Notes under the pieces: generated by a model | What the model was told of the DNA's origin: nothing | Seen by the model: the letters and a program-made list of their open reading frames with translations, nothing else | The model's database searches: none | Position numbers and translations under genes: made by a program | NCBI RefSeq assembly: GCF_009911595.1 | Contig: NZ_QWKG01000015.1 | Coordinates: 1 to 64,000, forward strand | Length of the DNA: 64,000 bases | Source of the DNA: Colidextribacter sp. OB.20 | Lineage (GTDB): Bacteria > Bacillota > Clostridia > Oscillospirales > Oscillospiraceae | Direction: 5' to 3' | Shown here: piece by piece, positions 43,302 through 51,391 of the stretch | Position numbering within the stretch: position 1 is the stretch's first letter | How the letters are laid out: each line of letters opens with the position of its first letter

Positions 43302-43994
43302 CTACCCCGCCGTTCCCAGCTCGAATTTGTACCCCACGCCCCAGACGGTCTTGAGCCGCCACTGGTCGCTGACCCCCTCCAGCTTCTCCCGCAGTCGCTT
43401 GATGTGGACGTCCACCGTGCGGCTGTCGCCGAAGTAGTCGAAGCCCCACACCTCGTCCAGCAGCTGGTTCCGGGTGAACACCCGGTTGGGGGAGGAGGCC
43501 AGATGGAACAGCAGCTCCAGCTCCTTGGGAGGGGTGTCCACCCGCTGGCCGTCTACCAGCAGCTCGTAGGAGTCCAGGTTGATGACCAGCTTGTCGAAGG
43601 ACAGCTTTTTCTCCCCGGTCTCCTCCTCGCCGCCGCTGCGGCGCAGCACCGCCCGGATGCGGGCCAGCACCTCCTTCATCTCGAAGGGCTTGACGATGTA
43701 GTCGTCCGCCCCCTGCTCCAGGCCGGAGACCTTGTCCTCCGTCTCCCCCTTGGCAGTGAGCATGATGACGGGAGTCTTGTCCCCCTCGCGAATCTTTTTC
43801 AGTACAGACCAGCCGTCCATAATGGGCAGCATGATGTCCAGCAGCACCAGGTCGGGCTGGAAGGAGCGAAAGAGCTCCACCCCCTTGCCCCCATCCTTGG
43901 CAACCTGGGTCTCAAAGCCCTCTTTTTCCAGGTAGAGGTGGAGCAGCTCGGCTATGTTGGCGTCGTCCTCGACGATCAGAACCTTTTTGGACAT
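43302..43994 (-). CDS. OmpR-family response regulator
   Basis: 230 residues. Receiver domain with DD (EDDANIAE), phosphoacceptor Asp in PDLVLLDIMLP, and Lys in KPFEMKEV. The C-terminal winged helix (DSRTVDVHIKRLREKLE, VWGVGYKFE) is of PhoP/WalR type, which usually binds direct repeats. ATG 43994 has GAGGTG 7-8 nt upstream. Its own promoter carries three 11-bp-phased repeats that recur before the two sRNA candidates at 45452-45790, making those its likely targets. Confidence 0.95.
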   Translation of the reverse strand: MSKKVLIVEDDANIAELLHLYLEKEGFETQVAKDGGKGVELFRSFQPDLVLLDIMLPIMDGWSVLKKIREGDKTPVIMLTAKGETEDKVSGLEQGADDYIVKPFEMKEVLARIRAVLRRSGGEEETGEKKLSFDKLVINLDSYELLVDGQRVDTPPKELELLFHLASSPNRVFTRNQLLDEVWGFDYFGDSRTVDVHIKRLREKLEGVSDQWRLKTVWGVGYKFELGTAG

Positions 43995-44025
43995 GACGGG
44001 ACACCTCGCTCTTTTCATCAAACCT

Positions 44026-44054
44026 TGCACGGTCGGACATTGTCCGTCCCTGCA
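44026..44054. repeat. half family B palindrome
   Basis: GGTCGGACATTGTCCGTCCC flanked by TGCA on both sides, in the leader of the response regulator. Confidence 0.6.
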
Positions 44055-44069
44055 GGATATACCTCTATT

Positions 44070-44111
44070 ATTATAACGCAAATGGAGACACTTGGGTGAA
44101 TAATTTGTGAA
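44070..44111 (-). promoter_or_regulatory. response regulator promoter with phased direct repeats
   Basis: Leftward: TTCACA (44111-44106), 5 bp, TTCACC (44100-44095), 5 bp, GTCTCC (44089-44084), 8 bp, TATAAT (44075-44070). Hexamers at 11-bp intervals are the hallmark of PhoP/OmpR-type sites. The same first two hexamers occur at 45452 and, with one or two changes, at 45638. It begins right at the 3' end of the cation efflux gene. Confidence 0.75.
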
Positions 44112-45287
44112 TTACGGTGCTTTCTGCTCCTCCACATAGGAGTGGTCCACCTGAATCACCGGAAAATATCGGTCGGAGAGCCCCTTGATTCCCTCGGCCA
44201 GGGCGGCGCGCACCTCCCCGTCGGACAGGCGGAAGCCGTAGGGCACCACCACGTCGAAGAGGAGGTTGGTGTGGATGGGGCCCGCGGTGATCCGGAAGTC
44301 GTGGATGGTGAGGACAGGGTCGATCCCCCGGGCGATGCCGGCCACCTGGGTCCGGATGGCCTCCGTCCGCCCGTCCTGAACCACCGGGTCCATGTGAATG
44401 CAGGTCTCAATCTGGTGCTTCGCCTTCAGCTCACGCTCCACGTGGTCGATGACGTCGTGGACCTCCAGCAGGTCGGCGTTGGCCGGAACCTCAGCATGAA
44501 AGGACATCATGGCCCGGCCGGGGCCGTAGTCGTGATAGACCAGGTCGTGGATGCCCAGGATATAGGGGTGGCCCAGGACGATGCGGTCGATGTCCTCCGC
44601 CAGAGCCCGGTTCATGGGCCGGCCCAGCAGGGGGTCTGCGGTGTCCTTGGCGGCGGCCCAGCCGGTGCGCAGAATAAACAGCGCCACCCCCAGACCCAGC
44701 CAGCCGTCCAGCGGGAGGCTGAGAAAATGCCCGGCCAGCAGGCCCAGCAGCAGGATGCCGGTGGCGGCCGCGTCGGACAGGGAGTCGGCGGCGGTGGCCG
44801 ACAGGGCGGCGGACTGAATCCGTTTGGACAGCCCCCGGTTGAACCAGAACATCCACAGCTTCACCGCCACCGAGACCGCCAGGATGACCGCCGACAGGAC
44901 GGAGAGAGACACCGGCTCCGGGTGAAGAATCTTCTCAAAGGAGGACTGGGCCAGCTCCACCCCCACAAGCAGGATGAGCATGGCCACCACCAGCCCGGCC
45001 AGATACTCCATCCGGCCGTGGCCGAAGGGGTGCTCCTCGTCCGCCTTCTGGCCGGCCAGCCGGAAGCCCACCAGGGTGACCACGGAGGAGGCCGCGTCGG
45101 ACAGGTTGTTAAAGGCGTCGGCGGTGACGGCGATGGAGGCGGTGACCATGCCCGCAGTGAGCTTGCCCAGAAAGAGCAGCAGGTTCAGGGCGATGCCGAT
45201 TCCCCCGGACAGCACGCCGCACCGCTGCCGGGTCTCCGGGGCTCGGGGGTCTCCCGTTCCAATACAAAAACGCAGAAAAGCATCCAT
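44112..45287 (-). CDS. cation diffusion facilitator (CDF) transporter
   Basis: 391 residues. Six membrane helices lie in about the first 220 residues, with metal-site residues in DAFNNLSDA and HPFGHGRMEYLA and a second site in ATAADSLSDAAATG; a cytoplasmic C-terminal domain follows. CDF proteins export Zn, Fe, Mn or Co in exchange for protons. ATG 45287 has AGAGGT 7 nt upstream. The metal is not predictable with confidence. Confidence 0.92.
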   Translation of the reverse strand: MDAFLRFCIGTGDPRAPETRQRCGVLSGGIGIALNLLLFLGKLTAGMVTASIAVTADAFNNLSDAASSVVTLVGFRLAGQKADEEHPFGHGRMEYLAGLVVAMLILLVGVELAQSSFEKILHPEPVSLSVLSAVILAVSVAVKLWMFWFNRGLSKRIQSAALSATAADSLSDAAATGILLLGLLAGHFLSLPLDGWLGLGVALFILRTGWAAAKDTADPLLGRPMNRALAEDIDRIVLGHPYILGIHDLVYHDYGPGRAMMSFHAEVPANADLLEVHDVIDHVERELKAKHQIETCIHMDPVVQDGRTEAIRTQVAGIARGIDPVLTIHDFRITAGPIHTNLLFDVVVPYGFRLSDGEVRAALAEGIKGLSDRYFPVIQVDHSYVEEQKAP

Positions 45288-45366
45288 AAGCAGTACCTCT
45301 CGGCTCAGCGGCGCCGGCCGCGCCCGCGTTGGCCTGCCGGAGCCTCCGGCGGCCTGATAATGAGCC

Positions 45367-45395
45367 ATTTTACCATGAAGCCGCCCCTGAATCAA
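45367..45395 (-). promoter_or_regulatory. promoter of CDF gene
   Basis: Leftward TTGATT (45395-45390), 17 bp, TAAAAT (45372-45367). Confidence 0.7.
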
Positions 45396-45451
45396 GATAA
45401 AATCCAGATGCCGGCTGAATTGGGGCCGGGGCGGGAGAATATCCGGGATTG

Positions 45452-45505
45452 TTCACAAAAAGTTCACCCCGGAGTCATGATTTTGCCTTATTCCTATTCT
45501 ATGAT
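45452..45505 (+). promoter_or_regulatory. sRNA 1 promoter with phased direct repeats
   Basis: TTCACA (45452-45457), TTCACC (45463-45468) and GTCATG (45474-45479) are spaced exactly 11 bp apart. Twenty bp later comes TATGAT (45500-45505). There is no good -35 hexamer, so an activator is expected. Geometry is identical to the second copy. Confidence 0.75.
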
Positions 45506-45511
45506 AAGACC

Positions 45512-45600
45512 GTGCCAAGTGAATGAAATGTATCTCCTTTCTCTCTCCTTTACAACACACAAGGCAGGCGGCCCCGGCGATTGCCGGGGCCGCCTGCCGC
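45512..45600 (+). ncRNA. candidate sRNA 1, anti-SD type
   Basis: About 90 nt. After a start near 45512 comes a C/U-rich tract (TATCTCCTTTCTCTCTCCTT, 45531-45550), complementary to Shine-Dalgarno sequences, then ACAACACACA, then a perfect 16-bp hairpin (45563-45578 with 45583-45598, loop GATT). No frame of useful length is present. The U-run after the hairpin is poor, so the 3' end is uncertain. It is homologous to sRNA 2. Confidence 0.65.
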
Positions 45601-45637
45601 CTGTTGAAAGCTGCCGCGTTTTCCGCCGGGAGGGGAG

Positions 45638-45691
45638 TTTACAAAAAGTTCACGTGGAGGTCATGAAATCGCCGTATTTATCTTTTAAGAT
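45638..45691 (+). promoter_or_regulatory. sRNA 2 promoter with phased direct repeats
   Basis: TTTACA (45638-45643), TTCACG (45649-45654) and GTCATG (45660-45665), 11 bp apart; then 20 bp and TAAGAT (45686-45691). Confidence 0.75.
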
Positions 45692-45697
45692 GACGTT

Positions 45698-45790
45698 GTA
45701 GCTGAGCTACATCATGTATCTCCCATTTCTCCCTCTCCTTTTACAACACACAGGCAAAGAGCCCCGGTGAAAACCGGGGCTCTTTGCTCG
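45698..45790 (+). ncRNA. candidate sRNA 2, anti-SD type
   Basis: About 90 nt, with a possible 5' hairpin (TGTAG-CTGAG-CTACA), a C/U-rich tract (TATCTCCCATTTCTCCCTCT, 45717-45736, then CCTTTT), the same TACAACACACA linker, and a perfect 15-bp hairpin (45754-45768 with 45773-45787, loop GAAA). The stem sequence differs from sRNA 1 on both sides, so pairing is kept by compensatory change. This rules out simple recent duplication and supports function. Confidence 0.7.
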
Positions 45791-45811
45791 TCCTTCTATG
45801 CCCGCCTGCGG

Positions 45812-45840
45812 TGGACAGATTGGCCCGGCTGTGCTAAGAT
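45812..45840 (+). promoter_or_regulatory. promoter of bceRS-like operon
   Basis: TGGACA (45812-45817), 17 bp, TAAGAT (45835-45840). Confidence 0.65.
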
Positions 45841-45870
45841 AGGGCAGACAAGAGGAGGCGGTTTGCCATT

Positions 45871-46536
45871 ATGCCCAAGATCATCATTGTGGAGGACGAC
45901 CCCGCCATCCGGGAGGAGCTGGCCCTGCTCCTGGAGAACGAGGGCTATGAGACGGCGGCTGTCACCGGGTTTGACCATGTGCCCGACCAGGTCCGGGCGG
46001 CGGCCCCCGACCTGATTCTGCTGGACCTGGGACTGCCCGGCCGGGACGGCATGTCCCTGTGCGCCGACATCCGGAAAAACAGCCGGACCCCCATTATCTT
46101 CGTCACCAGCCGGGACTCCGCCTCTGACGAGCTGCGGGCCCTGAGCCTGGGGGGCGACGACTACATCACCAAGCCCTACAACATCCCGGTGCTGCTGGCC
46201 AGAATCCGGGCTGTCCTCCGCCGGGCCGGCGGCCCGGCGGAGCCCGACACCCTGGAGGCGGGGGGACTCACCCTCCACCTCACCCGGGGGACGGTGTCGG
46301 CAGGGGGCAGGTCGGCGGAGCTGACCCGGAACGAGCTGAAGATTCTGGCCCACCTTATGGCCCGTGCCGGCCAGATTGTCTCCCGGGCCGACCTGATCGA
46401 CGCGCTGTGGGACAGTCAGATTTATATCGACGACAACACCCTCAGCGTGAACATGACCCGGCTTCGGGCCAGGCTGGAAGAGATCGGCCTGCCAGGCTTC
46501 ATCAAAACCCGCCGGGGAATGGGGTATCAGCTATGA
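45871..46536 (+). CDS. BceR-like response regulator
   Basis: 221 residues. Receiver with EDDPAIRE, phosphoacceptor Asp in LILLDLGLPG and KPYNIPVL, followed by an OmpR-type winged helix ending KTRRGMGYQL. DDYITKPYNIPVLLARI is characteristic of BceR-type regulators. AGGAGG precedes the ATG. It overlaps its kinase gene by 4 bp, and the bceAB-like genes follow, the usual arrangement of peptide-antibiotic detoxification modules. Confidence 0.93.
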   Translation: MPKIIIVEDDPAIREELALLLENEGYETAAVTGFDHVPDQVRAAAPDLILLDLGLPGRDGMSLCADIRKNSRTPIIFVTSRDSASDELRALSLGGDDYITKPYNIPVLLARIRAVLRRAGGPAEPDTLEAGGLTLHLTRGTVSAGGRSAELTRNELKILAHLMARAGQIVSRADLIDALWDSQIYIDDNTLSVNMTRLRARLEEIGLPGFIKTRRGMGYQL

Positions 46537-47534
46537 GACTGCGGGAATTTATCTCCGACCGCCTGAACCGGCTCCTGATTCAGGTGATCTGCGTCGCCGT
46601 GGCCGCCTTTTTCCTCCGGGCCACCGGCACCCAGCCCGGAGTGCTGGCCGTCCTGCTCCTGGCCCTGCTGCTGGTTTTCTGCGGGGTGCAGCTGTCCGAC
46701 TTTTTCCGCCAGCGGGCCCGGCTTCGGGAGCTGGAGGCTGTTCTGGACGGGTTGGACCAGAAATACCTCTTTGCGGAGTGTGCCCCGGCCCCCAAAAATC
46801 TCTATGAGCGGCGGCTGTTTGAGCTGACCCGCCGGGCGGGCCGGGCCATGACCGGGGCGGTGTCCGACGCCCGGGCGGCCCAGCGGGAGTATCGGGATTA
46901 TGTGGAGGGCTGGGTTCACGAGATCAAGACCCCCATCACCGCCGCCCGGCTCATCTGCCGGGAGCTGGACAGCGGCGTCCGCCGCAGGCTTACCGGGGAG
47001 CTGGCCCGGATTGAGGAGCACGTGGAGCGGGCCCTGTTCTACGCCCGGGCGGAGAGCCCGGAGCGGGACTGCGTAATCCGCCAGACCCAGCTGTCCCAGC
47101 TTGTGGCCCAGGCGGTGGGGGAGCACCGCGCCCTTCTGATTCAGAGCGGCGTCCGGGTGGAGACGGACGGCCTGGACCGCTCCGTTTACACCGACGGGAA
47201 GTGGGCGGCCTTCATTTTGGGCCAGCTCCTGCAAAACGCCGCCCGCTACCGGGGGCCGGAGCCGGTAGTCACCATCTCCGCCCGCCCTCTGGGCCGGCAG
47301 GTGCAGCTCACGGTGGCGGACAACGGCCTGGGCATCCCGGCCCAGGAGCTGCCCCGGGTCTTCGACCGGGGCTTCACCGGCAGCAACGGCCGGGCCCGGG
47401 GCGGCTCCACCGGCATCGGGCTGTATCTGTGCAAAAAGCTGGCCGTCTTTCTGGAGCTGGGGCTGGAAATTTCCTCGGAGGAGGGGGCCGGGACCGTCGT
47501 GACCCTGACCTTCCCGGCCAGAGAGGCCCTGTAG
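46533..47534 (+). CDS. BceS-like intramembrane-sensing histidine kinase
   Basis: 333 residues. Two closely spaced membrane helices (about 14-29 and 36-54) with almost no outside loop, then GWVHEIKTPITAARL (phosphorylated His about 129) and HATPase motifs (LLQNAARYRG, STGIGLYLCKKL). Such kinases sense through their ABC transporter. Its TAG stop is supplied by the start of a palindromic repeat. Confidence 0.93.
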   Translation: MRLREFISDRLNRLLIQVICVAVAAFFLRATGTQPGVLAVLLLALLLVFCGVQLSDFFRQRARLRELEAVLDGLDQKYLFAECAPAPKNLYERRLFELTRRAGRAMTGAVSDARAAQREYRDYVEGWVHEIKTPITAARLICRELDSGVRRRLTGELARIEEHVERALFYARAESPERDCVIRQTQLSQLVAQAVGEHRALLIQSGVRVETDGLDRSVYTDGKWAAFILGQLLQNAARYRGPEPVVTISARPLGRQVQLTVADNGLGIPAQELPRVFDRGFTGSNGRARGGSTGIGLYLCKKLAVFLELGLEISSEEGAGTVVTLTFPAREAL

Positions 47535-47615
47535 GGGCTGACGACCCCGGCAGCCCGCCTTCCCAAGGATGCATCCCAAATGAAAACACGGCGCGCCGAG
47601 GTCGTCGCGCCCTAC
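47530..47615. repeat. palindromic repeat, family A
   Basis: GTAGGGGCTGACGACCCCGG to GAGGTCGTCGCGCCCTAC. Its first TAG is the stop codon of the kinase gene. Confidence 0.8.
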
Positions 47616-47626
47616 ACAGGGGAGAA

Positions 47627-47644
47627 CCTTACAAAACTGTAAGG
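47627..47644 (+). promoter_or_regulatory. BceR-type operator
   Basis: CCTTACA-AAAC-TGTAAGG, a perfect inverted repeat that fits the published BceR-type pattern TnACA-N4-TGTAA. It is 76 bp before bceA, and an AT-rich stretch (TATTAA, GATACAAC) behind it could hold the -10. Confidence 0.75.
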
Positions 47645-47720
47645 AACTTCAATATTAATTCGATACAACAGCCTTCGCTTTTGGTGTACCATAGGGCCAC
47701 AAGCAAAGGAGGCAACCGCT

Positions 47721-48479
47721 ATGCTGCAAGTACAAAACATTGAAAAATATTACGGGAGCAAGAACAATGTCACCAAGGCCCTGGACCGGGTGAGCTTCGA
47801 CGTGGAGGCCGGGGAGTTCCTGGCTATCATGGGGGCCTCCGGCTCGGGCAAGACCACTCTGCTCAACTGTATTTCCACCATCGACACCATCAGCGCGGGA
47901 AAAATCCTGCTGGACGGGGTGAGCGTGGCCGACCTGTCGGAGAGCGAGCTGGCAAAATTCCGCCGGGAGCGGCTGGGGTTCGTGTTCCAGGACTTCAACC
48001 TGCTGGACACCCTGACCATCGAGGAGAACATCGGCCTGGCCCTCTCCCTGAACCGCCAGGACCCGGGAGCGGTGCAGAGCCGGGTGCGGGAGGTGGCCGG
48101 CAAGCTGGGCATCACCGACATTCTGGAAAAATTCCCCTACCAGGTGTCCGGCGGCCAGAAGCAGCGCACGGCGGTGGCCCGGGCCATGGTAGCCGGGCAG
48201 TCCCTCCTCCTGGCCGATGAGCCCACCGGGGCCCTGGACTCCAAGGCCTCCAAGAACCTGCTGGAGATCATGTCCGTCATGAACCGGGACCTGGGGGCCA
48301 CCATCCTCATGGTCACCCACGACGCCTACAGCGCCAGCTACGCCAAGCGGGTGCTCTTCCTGAAGGATGGCCGGGTGTTCAACGAGCTGCTCCGGGGCGG
48401 TCGGGGCAGGCCGGTATTCTACCACGAGATTCTGGACGTACTGGCCGCGCTGGGGGGTGATGTCAGTGACGTTATCTGA
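47721..48479 (+). CDS. BceA-like ABC transporter ATPase
   Basis: 252 residues. Walker A GASGSGKT (about 39-46), Q-loop VFQDFNLL, signature VSGGQKQR, Walker B LLLADEPTGALD and H-loop VTHDAYSA are all present. It pairs with the FtsX-type permease that overlaps it by 20 bp. Such pairs free the membrane from cell-wall antibiotics such as bacitracin. AAAGGAGG precedes the ATG. Confidence 0.95.
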   Translation: MLQVQNIEKYYGSKNNVTKALDRVSFDVEAGEFLAIMGASGSGKTTLLNCISTIDTISAGKILLDGVSVADLSESELAKFRRERLGFVFQDFNLLDTLTIEENIGLALSLNRQDPGAVQSRVREVAGKLGITDILEKFPYQVSGGQKQRTAVARAMVAGQSLLLADEPTGALDSKASKNLLEIMSVMNRDLGATILMVTHDAYSASYAKRVLFLKDGRVFNELLRGGRGRPVFYHEILDVLAALGGDVSDVI

Positions 48480-50403
48480 GCTCTCCCTGCGCAACGCCAA
48501 GCGCCAGGCAAAGGACTATCTGGTCTACTTCGTCACGGTGGTCATGGCCGCCGCCCTGCTCTACTCCTTCAACGCCCTCACCTTCTCTCAGGAGGTCAAG
48601 ATCCTGTCCGAGGGGATGAAGATGCTGTCGTTTATGATTGCTCTGGCCACGGTGGTGGTAGTGTGCGTCTTCGGCTGGCTGGTGGCCTACGCCACCCGGT
48701 TTATGCTCCTGCGCCGGGGCCGGGAGCTGGGCACCTACCTGCTCATCGGCCTGGAGAACAGACAGGTGGCCCGGCTGTTTTTCCTGGAAAATCTGGCCGT
48801 GGGGGGCTGCGCCCTGGCGCTGGGCACCGTTCTGGGCGGGCTGCTCTACCAGGCATTCCGGGCCATGGCTCTGGCCCTGTTCAAGCTGCCCTACACCTTC
48901 TCCTTCGGCTTCTCCCTCCCCGCCCTGGGGCTGACGTTGGTCTGCTTTGGCCTGATCTACCTCTTCGCCCTGCGTCGCAGCCGGAAATATATCCGAAAAG
49001 CAAAGATTCACGACCTGATCTACGCCGACCGGCAGAACGAGGGCGTGGTCATCCAGACGGGCAAAAAGCGCCGCTGGATTTTCGGGGTCTCCATCCTGCT
49101 GGGCGTCGCGGGGACATTTTTGATTATGGTGCGGAACCTTACCATCGCCACCGCCGGGGCGGGATGTCTGATTTTATTTTTGTTCGGCTTCTTCCTCAGC
49201 TTCGCCTCCGGGGTGCCCGCCTGGTTTGACAGACGGCCCGCCCGGAAGTATCGGGGCGTGACCCTGCTGGTCTTCCGCACCCTCACTGCCAAGCTTGCCA
49301 CCATGGGGGTGCTGATGGCTACCATCTCCATGGTCCTCACCGCCACCCTCATCTCCGAGGGGACGGGGCTGGTATTCCGGGGTCTGTTCGAGGGCCGGGC
49401 AGCGGAGAACGCCTGTTTTGACCTGTATCTCGGCGTGGGGGACGGCCGGGACCCCTCCGTCTATCTGGATTACATCCATGAAAATATCCCGGTGGAGCAG
49501 TCCCTGGAGTATCAGGTCTACCTCTCCGGCGGCCACACAGTGCGGGACTATATCGAATCCCGGACCGTCTACTACTATTTCAATTTTGTACAAGAGCCCG
49601 TCCTGCGCTGGAGCGACTACGCCGCCCTGCGGGCCATTGCGGGCTATCGGACGGTGGAGCTGAAAGAGGGGCAGTACCTGTTCCACTGCATGACCTATCT
49701 GGAAGAGGTTTTGAAAAATTATCGAGAACCCCTTACCCTGGGGGACGTCACCCTCCAGCCCGGGGGCGTGTACACCGAGCACCTGTCCCAGAGCGGCGGC
49801 ACTGTCAACGGGCGGGGCTACATCCTGGTGGTGCCGGACGAGGCGGTGGAAGGTCTGCCGGTTCACCACTGGGCCTACGCCGCCAAGACGGTCCAGCCGG
49901 TGACAAGGGCGCAGTTTTATGACCTTTGGGACATCAACGAGCGCACCAGCTCCGGGATTTCCAGCAATGACATCACCACCAGAGCCCAGGAGGAGGCGGA
50001 TGTGGCCTCCCAGACCGCCCTGTGTGTCTTCCCCCTGTACTACCTGGCCCTGTCCCTCACCATGACCGCCGCAACCATCCTCACCATCCAGCAGCTCAGC
50101 GAGAGCGAGCGGTATAAGCGGCAGTTTACCCTGCTGCAAAAGCTGGGTATGAACCGCCGGGAGATGGCAAGAGCCCTGCGCACCCAGTTTACCATCTACT
50201 ACGCCCTGCCCGCCGTCCCCCCGGTGCTCATCGGCGTGCCCTTTATCCTCCATCTGGCCGGCCTCCCGGAGCCGGGGGTGATGGTGGGGGCCTCCAGCCC
50301 CGGCGTGATCGTCCTGTCCGCCCTGTCCGTCTTCTTCATGGTCTACGCCGTCTATATCGTCCTGGCCTACACCAGCCTGAAGCGGAACGTGCTGCCGGCG
50401 TGA
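48460..50403 (+). CDS. BceB-like ABC transporter permease
   Basis: 647 residues. About ten membrane helices in the BceB pattern, with a large extracytoplasmic domain (about residues 310-520) between helices 7 and 8 and FtsX-type segments (ESERYKRQFTLLQKLGMNRREMAR) near the C-terminus. ATG 48460 lies inside bceA, preceded by GGGGGG. Drug specificity cannot be read from sequence. Confidence 0.93.
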   Translation: MSVTLSELSLRNAKRQAKDYLVYFVTVVMAAALLYSFNALTFSQEVKILSEGMKMLSFMIALATVVVVCVFGWLVAYATRFMLLRRGRELGTYLLIGLENRQVARLFFLENLAVGGCALALGTVLGGLLYQAFRAMALALFKLPYTFSFGFSLPALGLTLVCFGLIYLFALRRSRKYIRKAKIHDLIYADRQNEGVVIQTGKKRRWIFGVSILLGVAGTFLIMVRNLTIATAGAGCLILFLFGFFLSFASGVPAWFDRRPARKYRGVTLLVFRTLTAKLATMGVLMATISMVLTATLISEGTGLVFRGLFEGRAAENACFDLYLGVGDGRDPSVYLDYIHENIPVEQSLEYQVYLSGGHTVRDYIESRTVYYYFNFVQEPVLRWSDYAALRAIAGYRTVELKEGQYLFHCMTYLEEVLKNYREPLTLGDVTLQPGGVYTEHLSQSGGTVNGRGYILVVPDEAVEGLPVHHWAYAAKTVQPVTRAQFYDLWDINERTSSGISSNDITTRAQEEADVASQTALCVFPLYYLALSLTMTAATILTIQQLSESERYKRQFTLLQKLGMNRREMARALRTQFTIYYALPAVPPVLIGVPFILHLAGLPEPGVMVGASSPGVIVLSALSVFFMVYAVYIVLAYTSLKRNVLPA

Positions 50404-50423
50404 GCCCGGAGAAGCTTTTGGCA

Positions 50424-50452
50424 TTGCCTTCGGGCCCGGCCTGTTGTATAAT
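50424..50452 (+). promoter_or_regulatory. promoter of ylmH-like gene
   Basis: TTGCCT (50424-50429), 17 bp, TATAAT (50447-50452). Confidence 0.75.
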
Positions 50453-50494
50453 GGGGCAACCAGCTGAATCATAAGGACACAGGAGGGGACGGCC

Positions 50495-51295
50495 ATGACG
50501 AAAAAGGAGCTGCTGGACCGCTGTGCCCGGGACGGGGAGGAGAGAATCCTGCTGGCCCGGGTGCTGGACAAGCTGGAGCTGTCTCAGAACAGGGGCGTCC
50601 CCGCCCACACGCCCTTTCTCTCCCCTGGCCAGCGGGCCTCGGCGGCCGATCTGCTGGCCGCCTGGGGGAAGCCCCGGCACCTGTTCTGGGGCGGGTATCC
50701 CGACAGCGAGCGGCAGGTCTGCCTCTTCCCCGCCGGCTGGCAGGAGGAGGACGACGTCCTGTCCGATTCGGAGGGGCCCCTCACCGCCATTGAGGCCGGC
50801 TTCCACGCCGGGGCCTCCCTCACCCACCGGGACATCCTGGGCTCCCTCATGGGGCTGGGCATCGGCCGGGAGCTGGTTGGAGACATCCTCCTGCCCCGGG
50901 CCGGGCTGTGTCAGGTGGTGGTTCTGCGGGAGACGGCCCCCATCCTCCTGTCCCAGTGGGAGGGGGCCGGGCGGTATCAGGTCAGCCTGACCGAGATCCC
51001 TCTGGACCGCCTCACCCCCAGGCCGCCCCAGGTGAAAACCATTCGGGACACAGTGGCTGCCCCCAGGCTGGACGCGGTGACCGCCGCCGGCTTCTCCCTG
51101 TCCCGGAGCAAGGCCGCCGCCCTCATCGCCGCGGGAAAGGTCTCCCTCAACCACCGGGAGTGCCTCAAGGCCGACCGCCCCGTGGCCGAGGGGGATACCC
51201 TCACCTGCCGGGGACTGGGTAAGTGCGTTGTCAAGGAGGTCCCCGGCCAGTCCAAGAAGGGCCGGACTATGCTGGTGCTGGAGCGGTATCTGTAG
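50495..51295 (+). CDS. YlmH-type S4-domain RNA-binding protein
   Basis: 266 residues. The N-terminal part resembles YlmH (FLSPGQR, FWGGYPDSERQVC, LTHRDILGSLMGLGI); the C-terminal S4 domain begins LDAVTAAGFSLSRSKAA and includes GKVSLNH. YlmH rescues stalled ribosomes or acts near cell division genes in Firmicutes; here it is away from the ylm/div cluster. AGGAGGGG precedes the ATG. The stop TAG belongs to a repeat. Confidence 0.9.
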   Translation: MTKKELLDRCARDGEERILLARVLDKLELSQNRGVPAHTPFLSPGQRASAADLLAAWGKPRHLFWGGYPDSERQVCLFPAGWQEEDDVLSDSEGPLTAIEAGFHAGASLTHRDILGSLMGLGIGRELVGDILLPRAGLCQVVVLRETAPILLSQWEGAGRYQVSLTEIPLDRLTPRPPQVKTIRDTVAAPRLDAVTAAGFSLSRSKAAALIAAGKVSLNHRECLKADRPVAEGDTLTCRGLGKCVVKEVPGQSKKGRTMLVLERYL

Positions 51296-51372
51296 GGCGC
51301 GACGACCCCGGTGTGCCGTCCGGAACGGTTGAAATCCTTTGAAAGCGGGCCGCCGAGGTCGTCGGCCCCTAC
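51292..51372. repeat. palindromic repeat, family A
   Basis: GTAGGGCGCGACGACCCCGG to GAGGTCGTCGGCCCCTAC, beginning within the stop codon of the YlmH-type gene. Confidence 0.8.
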
Positions 51373-51391
51373 AACAAGAGAGGTATATCAC

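Noticed and set aside
45512-45790. Minus-strand genes in the sRNA region, suggested by AAAGGAG-like strings there
   Set aside because: The SD-like strings are just the complement of the C/U tracts; frames after them stop within a few codons, and the promoter boxes point rightward.
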